64,000 bases of DNA from Anisus vortex (taxonomy: Eukaryota > Mollusca > Gastropoda > Planorbidae): positions 16,436,181 to 16,500,180 of the forward strand of contig OX421500.1 in the NCBI GenBank assembly GCA_949126835.1. The letters are read 5' to 3'. The notes under the pieces are model-generated. The model was not told where the DNA came from and ran no database searches. It was given only the letters and a program-made list of their open reading frames with translations. Of the stretch, positions 27,601 to 39,600 are shown in pieces. Position numbers and translations under genes: made by a program. Position 1 is the stretch's first letter. Each line of letters begins with the position of its first letter.

Positions 27601-30600
27601 ATTTGGCCGAACAATAAGCCTAAAAAAGACCAATATTATGAGGCAAGGTACAGAATGCCTCCCAGCAATCTCCATAGAGGGAAACACTTTGGATGTTGTC
27701 GAGGACTACACTTACCTTGGCAGCAACATCTAAAGCTCACTGTCCCGGACAAAGAAATACAAACGAGAATCGGCAAGGCAGTATCTTTAATGGCAAGACT
27801 CAACCAAAGAGTATGGGATAATGCCCAACTCACTGATAGGACAAAAATTTCTGTCTACCAGGCCTGTGTGCTAAGCACACTCCACTATGGAAGCGAGACC
27901 TGGGCTACATACGCTAAGCAAATAAAGCAGCTCAATAGCTTTCACCAGCGATGCTTGCGCAGGATACTCCACATCAAATGGCAGGAAAGAGTCACAAATG
28001 TGGAGGTGTTCAGGAGAAGCCACATGCTGAGTCTAAACTCAATCCTGAGTGAGAGGCGCCTGCGATGGATAGGCCATGTCCACAGGATGGGTGCGGAACG
28101 CATCTCAAGAGCCCTGCTGTATGGAGAGCTGGCAGCCGGAAAGAGAGGTCGCCCTTGTTTGCGTTTCAAAGACGTTTGCAAAAAAGACTTATTACTGGCA
28201 CGCATTGTGCCCAAAACGTGGGAGAGCCTTGCTGAGGATTACACCTCCTGGCGGTCCAAGGTGCGCTAGGGCACACAAGCTGCAGAAGCCACCCTCACAG
28301 AAATAAGTGAAGAGAAACGAGCCAGGAGAAAGGCGAGAGGCAGAGAAAAAGGAGACTGCGCCATCGTCTCTCGAGGATGCAAGAATGCCATATATATAGT
28401 TTTAAAATGGTAACCGACCTACATGTGCTTGCAACTTTGCAGATATAAAAAAAATAATTAAGCTAAACGTCTAGATCTAGCTTTAAATTTAAATGGAGTC
28501 CTAAAGTAGGCATATCTTGTATCAATTAGGTCATATGAAAAAAGAATGGTGCGTGTTACAATGATCAAACATATTATAGACCTCCACCTTCATAATGATC
28601 ACACAATAGTAGACCATCAACGGCTGCTTGCGGCAATCGGGTCGCATGTTTGAGACTATAGCTTGAATCTACTGAGCATCACTATCTTTGAAGTCTCCAT
28701 GTTGCAAAGTTGCAAAGCTTTCTCAAAATTCAAAGAACTAATTTTTGTATTGCTTGCCAAAAAAAAGCATTAAAAGTTTACATTGAATTTGTCTTTTAGA
28801 TCCTAAATAGGCTCTTGTCATTATCGTTGTGAGCACATTTTAAAATTATTTTTTCTCATATGGGTTGGTTGTTACCATGGTCTAATCTTTAAGGGATGCT
28901 CATTAAAAAGTGGGTCAAACAAATTTCAGGAAGTTACCGTTAATTCAGAACAGTTTAGTTTCTCAAGTTTTCCACGAAAAGCAGGATATGCATACCGACG
29001 TATCAAGATTTTCTATCATCACTCTTTTTCATTTTTACTACCTTTTTATTAACTTGTACTGTCTGTCTGGTTGATTCTTGCTTAACTTTGCATCGATTTT
29101 TCGATCACTTCCCGTCGTCCAATCGAGCTGAAACTTGGGCAGCAGACTTGTGGCGACTAACACAATACATCCTATCAAATTTTTAGTGAAAAAAACTTAA
29201 TTATACTATAATTATGATTTTTTTTAAATTTAACAAACACTTCATAGATAAATGGTCTATGGTTTGTTTTCACGTTGAAAATGCCTGTCCAACTTTTGCT
29301 GGTTTTTGCGGGTCAAAGCTAGAAAAAAAAGGATGCGCTGAGATTTGACGTCATCAAACTTTGAGCTATAGCTTTGTAAACAATGTTCCTTACAAATTAC
29401 GATAGGAAAATAATACTTAGTACCAAAGAAGACTAAAACAAAATATATTTCTTATAAATTATTTAATTACATGATGGTAAACTTAGTTTACAAATAAAGG
29501 AAGTATAATAAAATCTTTTTTTTTATGGGTTAGTTTATTAGACTTAAATTGCAACAACCGAAAATTGTAACCCTCGAATTTAGTTCTTAGACATCTTTTT
29601 TGTTTTGAATGTAGGCCTAACTAGGCTATAGGCCACCTATTTAGTTTTTACTTTTAGTTAAAGTTAAAAAGGCCTAAAAAGGAATACCTTTTCTGTGAGT
29701 AGGACTACTCCGGGAAAAAGTTAACCCAAGACCAAGCAGCTAGGACCTAAGATGCTAACAAATGGTCATGCAATAGACCTAACATGTTGCTGAATTAATA
29801 AAAATAAATAAAAATCTATAGACTATAGTCTTTAAATTAATGTCACTTGCTTTCATAATATTTCAGAGGCATGTGCTTGCCAGCATTTGTGCCATGTGAT
29901 AATATCGAAGCAACTATTGTTAATAATGAAGTGTGTGTACCAGATCCTGCTTATTGTTCCAACCAGATTTGCACTCTATTTAAGACCAAAATGCATATAA
30001 CTGTTTTCTACACATGGTAAATATTATAACTTTGATCAGTCTTGTGCATTTTTCTTTCTTAAAGATTAGTAACATAAATAGCTTTTAAGAATCAGTACAG
30101 TATTAACTAAGCCTTATAGGCTTGCTTCAAATTACAAAATAAAAATGGTATTGAGAAATCACATATTATAGGATCAATGGCAGATTGTTAAAACGTTACA
30201 GAACTCCTTATACAAACTTATTGAAATTTAAATGTTGGTGTGGGCACCGTGCATTATGTTTGTCTAGGGGATTTACTATTCAACTATATGGCTCCTATCT
30301 GTCTCGCAAGACAATGGATGCGCCCTTAGGCCTGCTGGTTAGGGAAACAGGTATCTAATTTCCAGGGTCAGATTTATTTTCTTTTTTTGAAAAGGGAGGT
30401 TACATCGGCTAATTTGCAATCTTTGGCACTTTGTTCTTGTTAAGAAAGGCTTCAAATAAATATGTATTTTAAAGATTGGAGATATTTTATTAATAGTTCT
30501 TTAAGCAGCTGTGCTTGTATTTCATTTGACCAGGTGCTTTGTTTAGGAGTAAGTTTATGCCTTTTTCTTATACATATATATTTCCTATCTCTTCTATCTT

Positions 30601-33600
30601 GTTCATGTAGGATAACAGGGTTGGGGCGAGGGCTAGGCATTAAGGTATATATATATATTATATTTACATACATATATCAGGGAGAGAGGACTGGGGGCAG
30701 CAGTAGTAACCATTTATAAAAGCAAGAGGACTTTGAGCACCTGTGAAATCTCTGTTGGGACAGAGATACCAACCTAAACAAACTACTAACACTAAATAAA
30801 CACTAAACCACTCCAAATTACTCTATTTATTATTAATATTAATTAGGCCTAGATTCTATTTATCAATATTTATTATTATTATTAATTATTCTTTAATTAA
30901 AAACATTGACATTTTTTTATAAAAATAATTTAAAGGATATTAATATAAAATTATTAGTAGCTTACTTTTTCTGTTACCTTTAAATTTAACCTATAATAAT
31001 CAAATAATCAAAATTGGGTCCTTTATTTACAAGGGACTATTTGGAGCCTGTTATCGACATGTACATGAGCCAGTTTAACAGAAGCTCAGTGGATGCCTTA
31101 TTGGAGTTGTTGTTTGATGTACCTGATCAAATGAGATCAGCTTTAAATGTGGTAACGTTCATTTCATTTGTTTTTCATATATTGGTAGCTTTTTAAGATG
31201 GGATTTTATAGATAGGCCTATATTTATATTTTTAACAAATGACCAGTAAAATAGTCTACTTTTTATGTGTTTCTAATAGATACATTTTTTTTGTATTATC
31301 CAGCTTAAATTTAATCTAAGATTTGAAATGCCATTTAACCCCAAAATCACTGTTGTTGGTAAGTTAAATGAAAATATAGGTTTATATTGCTTCAGTTTTT
31401 AATTTTACTTATAAAAATAACTTTCAATTTGTAAAAATAATTCTTCTGTTGAATTTGACAGATATACAATCCAAACAATTGTTTGGGAGACTAATGATAA
31501 AGACAAATTCGTTAAATGAATATACACCTATTGAAATAACTCTTCGACAAACGGTAAGTAAAGTTTGCATTAAATCTAAATAACTTTAAATATTAGAATA
31601 TTACCTTGACTCTGGACCATATAGGATACAATTTTTGTAAAACTTATACGTTACACATAAAGAAGATTAGACCATTCTATGACTAAGATTACTGCATCCT
31701 ACACTCATCTATGACTTGAGTTGTTAATAAAAAATATATGTGTACAGTCTTCAGCCTGTTATTAATATAAAGTTCAACATGTTTTAGATTTCAGACAAAT
31801 TACGTTCTACAGTTCCAGAGTTTTTAATGCTAGAAATAAAAAGTTACAGGTAATATTTATATATATAAAAAAAGTGGCAATATTTTAAAAACTTCTTTCT
31901 TTTTTTATTATTTGATAATTACAGTAGCTAAAATACAGTGATATCTCAGATGAACTCCCCAGGTTACGAAACATTCAGGTTACGAACAACGATTTAGAAA
32001 ATGTTTTTTCTTCAGGTTATGAACAGTGCCTCAGGTTAAGAACGAAGAAAGACAGATATGAATGTTTAATGTTGCAGACAATTGATTGTTTACAGTACAA
32101 ACGAAAACATAGCCTAGTTTCGCACGCGTACGCAAACTCGATTTCATTGGCCTTACTGCGCAGAGAAATTGATTTCTTAGAAGTGGCACCCTGTTCAGTC
32201 TTTCTCTTTCATTATTGTCGTTATGAACCCCATAAATTATGAGTAAGAAGAACAGTAGTGGTGCTGCTTGTTATAGTCTAAGGGGAATAACTCAGTTAAT
32301 CAAAATGTATATCACGAGTTATTGCCGCTATGTATTGCTAAGTCGTAGTGCGGAGTTATGTTCTTTTCATGCTTTACACGAGTATTGTGTGTTGTTAGCT
32401 TTAAGCAGTGACAATCACGAGATTTGAGAGGCTGGTCATGTGACGAGGGAAGGGTGTATGGTCAGTCTGCTGTTAGCCCTGGTCGGAGAAAGATATATGT
32501 GAAAGAAAGAAATATAAACTGGAGTTGTTAGAGTGTTGGAACATTTGGACGTTATGAAAATGTTTTTCGTAAACCTGGAACTAATGTTTTATTCTATATA
32601 CATGGATTTTATAATGTGAATTAAAAGTTATTTGTGCTGCAATAACTGTGTCATTGAAAATATAAATACATTAAACTGAAAGTAAGTAGCTACAACACTT
32701 ACACTGTGAATTATAATTACTACCAAACGAAGAGACTGTTGCAAGACAATTTTATTATGTTGTTTAATGGTTACAGATAAATAAACCATTAACACTGCTA
32801 GGAAGCATACATTTATAATTGTGAGTGTAAAGAAAGAATATGTATATTGCCTTCGTGTTTTTGACATCGCTAATTAGTACAGCATGGGTACAACCAAGGG
32901 CGAAGCCAGAAATGTTTACGCAAATCGCACTCTAGGGCAGGAGAAGCAGCGTTTGCTAATTTTTTATGTTAAGAATAAGAAAACATCCAGTATGTAACGA
33001 TGTTAAAGGGTGGATTGGGCTGGGTGGGGGGGGGGGGGCACACAAAAATCCAGTCCGAGACTAGCCAACCCATGCCACCCCAACCAATATGGCGTGCCAA
33101 TAGGCGTGCCGCTAGCAGAGGGTACTGTCTGCACTTCTTCTCTACACGTGTGAATTCACCAGAATTATTAACGTGGCTGCTCACTCGTATACCTTGTTAG
33201 GTATGTTCAAGTAGATTATCTGCCTCTGACCTCTAGTTGAAGTCTGCTACTGTCGCGTAAATAGTTGTTGTCTACTAGAGCATTCTTTCATAGCCTAGAA
33301 AATGTTAGAAAGAGATGTTGAGTTATTCTTAACATACTTTTATTCCAGAAATCTCTAACATGTATAGTATAAATATAGGAGATTCGCGTGATAGAAAAGA
33401 AGTTTTTACATCGATGTAATAGTCTATTAAGTCTTGTGTTTAAGCTTATCTATTGTAGAGATTTATTATCAGTGGCAGAGTTGTGAAACATCTTTTATGT
33501 ACAAGTAAACCTTAGGCTACTAGTCTACATTGTTGTTTTTATTCTGTTGTAAGGATTTTCGTGAGTTTATTTTCTATTCTATTTTTATGTTCTATTTATA

Positions 33601-36600
33601 AGTTTAAGTTCTAAATAAATTTTATTTAAATTGGTATCGTCTGAAGTGTTGTTTTATTAAAATAAATTATTTTTATTAATTAAGTTAGCTATCAATAATT
33701 ACTATTGTTAGTCATTTATTGCAACCTCATTAACGACACCACATAATTTAAATTTAATTCCACAAAAGGTTCGTAATAACCTACACTGTCGCCAGGTAGA
33801 ATATATTCCAGACTTTAGGCCTGTTGACATCCAGGCACCAGGTTGTGGTTGAGATGGACTGTTTCCCACCGAGTCCCGTAGCCGTTCAGCAGTGCAATTA
33901 TTCTCAGACACGAAACATGGGCTGTCCTACATGCTTTAGCCCACCGGTGTACTTTTAAAGAGGGTATCCATGGAAGGGGTAGTACCTCTTGTTGGGTGAG
34001 CTGTTCTACTCCTTCGGGGTGTCTCGCCTACCTTTGGTACCCACCTGGCACACAGCTCTCAACTGTTGCTCCAAGTAACTGTAGCATGCACTGAGGCCAC
34101 ACTACGGGAAACGGGCTCAGCTGGACGGCTAAATCAGGTGAGGGTAAGCGTTAGGTTATAATCCTTGGTGTAGTAAGCTTTATCTACCCAGCATGTGAAG
34201 ACTGGCTCAGGGTGCATGCGCGTAGAAAATTTCTGTGTGACAACGTGCAGATAGGCGATTCCATGCAAAGCACTGTGGAGTGCTAAGAGCATGACGAGAC
34301 ACGTAGGACGTCCTGGTCATCATCTGCATTCCTCCATCCCCACATACCCAGTCGTCTCAACTCTTGTCTTGTTGCTGGACCAGATGGCTCTGTGCGAGAG
34401 AGTGAGGTCGACGTATAGCGCAAATCATTCTGACTCAGCGCAAGTCAGTCATTGGTTTGATCAGTCACTTTTGAACGCACAGATAAGCCACAGCTCAAAA
34501 TACCTAGGATGCTGAGTGGTCATCGTCAGAAAGCTTTGGTCTAAGTCACAAACCTTAGTGCCACTGTGGCACTGGACTCCAAAATACAGAGCACACCCTG
34601 CAATGGTGTCCACTCCACAGAGAGGCCTATAACTAGGCCTAGCCTCAAGAAGCCACCATAGAAGAAAAGCTCTGGGGCCCAAAGCCATTCTTACAAACAA
34701 CAGAACCGTTCATCGGAGAAACAGGGATGCCAGTCTGACATAGCAAAGGAAAGCAAAATGGAACGCTGAAGAAGAAGGTCATCGACCGATAAGACAGACG
34801 CACACCACACTCTTAAACGGATCGTATTGGTGGTTTTCACACTTCGCCGCTTTAACTATGGCTACATAATTGCAGCGTTCACCTGTCTCTGTGGCCACTG
34901 CCTACTAGAAACACCCACCCTCCAGACCCGTGAAAAAATCATAGCTTTAGCCATAATTCGAACCCAGACTTTCGGAACGCCAGCTGAACGCCATGCGCTC
35001 GTCCACCGTACCCGTTTTATTTAGATCTACTTGAGTTTTAAGCACATTTCTATCAATTTTTCTGATTACCTGTAGGCCTACTCTTCGGGATGACGTTTGC
35101 ATTGAAGTAATTAATAACCTTTAATTTTTTTTTGCCGGTCCGTTTTCAATGTAAACCAATATTATAGGCCTAGTTAATATCGATTCAACCCCTCTTGTTG
35201 TTAGGATATACAATGAGAGATTGCTCGAATTTCAATTGATTTGAGCTTTCTTTTCCAATTGATAACAGACAAGAATTATGTTCTTGATTCATTCCACGGC
35301 CAATCTGAAGCTACCAGCTTCAAGCATCTCAGACAATATCATGAAGCATATTTCTTCTCTTGCTGGATGCAATTGCAAAGTTGTAGATGTTTTGAACATC
35401 CAAAAAGAATCGGCGGAGTAAATTATTATTCTTTAAAACTGCAGCAACGACAAGGCTTAGCTTGTGGGCCCAGCGGTGGACAAAGGGGTTCTTTTCTTTA
35501 ACTAGAGTTTGAAGGCCCTTGAAATGTCCAACTGTGTTTTATGCGAGATCAAAACTTTGACCCCGAATCTTTTGCGGTGAGAATTGTGCTTCAAAAGACG
35601 TTTTATACGTGTGTTTTACAAAGTTTGAGAAGTGTATCCTTAGCATGCATCATAGTCCAAGTAGCACTTGTGACTTAAATTATTCATTCGACCTCAATCC
35701 ATCTAATAATTAAAGGTATCCAAAATTTCTTTGTTGTACAGCAAGTTTTACCGCAAAAAGTGATGTAAGGAATTTTACAATAATTTGCTAAACGATCTTT
35801 TGTTAAACCAAAGCGGCTATAATTATAGAATATTGCTTTGCAATAATCTTTTTGAATGCCTTTGGGCATCTGATTTTATAAATACATATACACAAGGATC
35901 GATTCAATCGCCGTTTGTTTTTGTTTTTACCACAAATTGAAACATATCAGCTGTAAAAATTAGTTTTTTTCCAAAATGTCAGGGGGGGAGGGCAGGCTTT
36001 CTCCCCCACAGCCCCTCTCCCTGTGGCTTCGCCCCTGGGTACAACATCATAAAAAAACTAAGAATTAGTCAAATCAGTCGTTGTGGCTAAATGCGTAACT
36101 AATCTGCAGAAGCAAATACCTACAATTTTAGAGAAAGTTAAACATGTTCAATTAATCTGGATAATTGAAAATCAATTATTATTTTTTTTTGGGTTGTTGA
36201 CTTTCTGTTTATTTATTTTGTGAAAGTCATATATTCTTTGCCTTTGGCAGGTAAACGTCTGAGGTTTAAAAAATAATAACGACTTTTTTTTCATCTTGAA
36301 ACGGATTGAGTTTATTACATTTCAATGTTTCAGGTTATGAACCTTTCAGGTTATTAACGTTTCGGGTTATGAAAATAGTTCAGGAACAAATGAGGTCTAT
36401 GCACAATTCCCGGGCCTTAGAGACAGAAAATCGATCCCGTGATGCATTGTAAACTAAAAAAAAGGCTGATTTTACATTGATCTAAATGGCACCTATGCTT
36501 ATTAAAAATTTTAATTTTTCCCACATCCTTCAATATTGTGATATTATAAATAATGCTCACGGAAGCAACAATGATTATATACATACAATTATTAAAGGAC

Positions 36601-39600
36601 AACACCTATTTGTTGATCTTTCAAAGGAAATCGATGAAAAGATTTTAGATTCTTTACATAATAATTTAGTGGTAGAATGTGCGCATATGGTATTTACTCA
36701 ACAACACGTACCGGGAAATCATTCTGCATAGACCTCATTAAGTTCATAACCCGAGAGACCACTGTTCAATATAAAACCTACCTTTATACATTCATGCAAT
36801 CTGTAATAAAACCATTTCTTAGATCAACTAACTCAGGTTTCATAATACTTAATAATTCTTTTTGGTAGGCCTACTGATTCTAAATTATTATAAATTTTAT
36901 CCTGATTGAAATTTTTAAGTTTCATAATACAAAAAATTATCTGCAAACCTTAAAATAATTTTAAGAATAGTTTAAACAATAGACTATAATATATATGGAC
37001 CGCTTGCTTTAATTTCTTATGCTATTATCTTCTTTTTTTTTTTTTTTTTGCAATTCCCGATTCTAAATGAAGTAGTTGTTATACAAGTTCCCTTTTATTA
37101 AATCGCATTTTTTTCGACTTTAAATGAATACTTGTAGGCCTATTAATATATCATTGACTATAATAAGATGAACCGTATGCTCTATTTCTAGAGCAGTGGT
37201 TCTTAACCGGTGCTCCGCGAGGTAGTTGCAAGTGCTCCGCGAAATTATGAAACCCAAACTTTGATGTTCACTCACTTACTCCATCTGATTGAGCTGAACA
37301 AATGCTTATAATAGGTAGTCCAAACGGGGAAAAATCGGCCTTTTTGCCTATTTTTACTGTTTTTGTAACGAAGTTTTGACTCACTTGTACAAATGCTACA
37401 TAAATAAAAATTTATATGTGATTAAAGTTGAAGACTTTATCTAACAAAATATTTAACTTTTAAGCTCATTAATTGAATTAAAAAAAAGTGTTTTGTGTGT
37501 TTGAATAGTGGGGGGTTGGGTCGTTTTGGCAGCGGCTTTCAAAACGGGTCAGTAAATTTCCGTTCTCCCTCGTGTTACGCGATCGTTCGCCGCTCGGTCG
37601 GTAATCAACTCAGAAGCATGAAAATACGCGTCTTTAAAAATCTTTACATCTCTATGGAAGCCAAGTACGAATCTTTGCTTTTGCATTCTGAAGTGAGATG
37701 GTTATCAAGAGGAAAAGTGTTACGTCGTTTCTTAGAACTGAAGGATGAATTGATGACCTTTTTCCAAAATGAAAATATGGATGATTTTGTGGAATATCTT
37801 CAAAATGACATTTGGTGTGCTAAATTGGCATATTTAGCTGATATTTTTGATTATTTAAATTGTGTTAATACCAGCCTTCAAGGAAGAAAAGATTTTTTTT
37901 TAACATCGGCCGACAAATTGACACATTTTCGGAAAAAAGTTATTTTTTGGAAAAATCGTTTGTTGGAGAAAAAGAAAGTAGATATATTTCCTTCTCTTAA
38001 TGATAACACTACCGACGAAATTATTTCAGCAGTAACAGAGCATTTAACTTTATTAGAAGAAAAGATTGAATTTTATTTTCCATCAATAAACGTAGAAACA
38101 TATGACTGGATACGTAATTCCTTTGCCACGGTTGATACATCAAATAGTAAGTTGTCATACCAAGAAGAAGCAGAATTAATCAACCTATCATCGGATCGTA
38201 CACTTAAAATAAAATTTTCCGAAATGGTTCTGGAGGAATTTTGGATCTTTGTGCAAGAAGAATACTCAGCTCTCTCCATGAAGGCACTTAAAATCTTGTT
38301 GCAATTTTCAACATATTTGTGTGAACTCGGTTTCTCGATAGTCACCAACATAAAAACTAAAAAACGAGCAACACTTACTAATTTGGATGAAGAATTGAGG
38401 GTAGCTATTTCTAAAATTAGGCCTAATATCACTGACATTTTTAAAAACCGTCAAGCTCAGGTTTTACATTAAATCTTTTTTATTTTTCTGAATTAAATTT
38501 GGCTCAATGTTATTTTTTTTACTGATAAAATTTATGTTTATTAAAAATTTGTTTGTCATGCTATAATTTTAAACTCTTATGTTATAATCTTTTATTTTCA
38601 ATAAAAGTCGTACGTATGTGTATTTGTTTTTTGTTTTTTTACTCCTTGATTTTGGTGCTCCCCAAATTTTTGTCATGATCAAAAGTGCTCCCCGACTTCA
38701 AAAGGTTAAGAACCACTGTTCTAGAGCTTATGTTCTTTTTCCGTGCGCACACAACACTGATCTATAAATGTTTCCGCTCTGTATTACTTTCGATTTTATT
38801 TTTTCATTGAGAAAATCATAGCGCTTAAATAAAACGGAACTTGTATATCAATAACTTTATTTCCTGTATAGCAATTACGTTATTTAGAATCGGGAATTCC
38901 GATCATCGGTGTTTCAAATCATCATATAGCAGAACTACTAAACCAAGCGGTTCATGTATATTATAGTATATGGTTTAAACAAAAATGTTTCTATCTAGTT
39001 CTATAAATATTTCGTTATAAAATATTTATAACTAGATATCTACATCTGTTTATGGATTTTTCTGTCTAAATTGTCCCTTGACCCTATTCTAGTAACTGCT
39101 CTGTGCCAAATATACCTGCATTCTGTGTAAATGTTACGCTTTGGCTGAAACAAAATGCTTCAGAAGTCCTTCTCCAAAAATTGGCAGACATTTTAATTCA
39201 GTCTCATGAAAAAGTTATTGGCAAGACAGGAAATTTTACTCTACTAGGATCAATCTCTTTGTACAGAAGTCAACAGGACTTAGAAGCAGGAGTCAATGGT
39301 ATGTTGGTTTCTAAAATTTCACTAAGCCTACTAATGTTATTGGTCCTGATTATCTTTAATTATGTTAAATATATAATTGATAAAATATCACGTAGACTAC
39401 CTGTATTATTGACATTAGCTAAAAGAGACAAATTTAAACATGTTTAGTTTTAAACATGTAATAGACCATAAAGAATAAAAACAAGTCTTATTGAATAAAC
39501 AAACCTAATATTTTAATGATTATACATGGTAAAGAAGCTATTTACGCATAATACATAATAAAATATATTGAAACATCTATCTGTTTTATTGTGAATTATA

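Larger units (their letters stand above)
31936..36764. mobile_element. pogo/Tigger-like element ends enclosing a hAT insertion
   Basis: The left end CAGTGATATCTCAGATGAAC follows a TA. The right end, read in reverse, is CAGTGGTCTCTCGGGTTATG. Both are followed by repeated caggttacgaac or ggttatgaac motifs typical of pogo/Tigger termini. The interior is interrupted by the hAT at 32895-36037. Bases 36355-36420 are homologous to the reverse complement of 36705-36764, so the right end is itself an inverted pair. No transposase is recognised. Confidence 0.5.
36971..38980. mobile_element. Foldback-type element with ~200-bp inverted arms, interrupted by a hAT
   Basis: The left arm (36971-37130) and right arm (38765-38980, inverted) share atagactataatata, gaccgcttg-ttta, aattcccgattctaaat and atacaagttcc. 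A solitary relative lies at 20388-20590. Without the hAT the element would be about 480 bp. No transposase is encoded. Confidence 0.7.

Noticed and set aside
32969..33200. Overlapping frames near 33.0-33.2 kb on both strands
   Set aside because: They lie within the 5' side of a hAT element around a G-run; no transposase or other motif.
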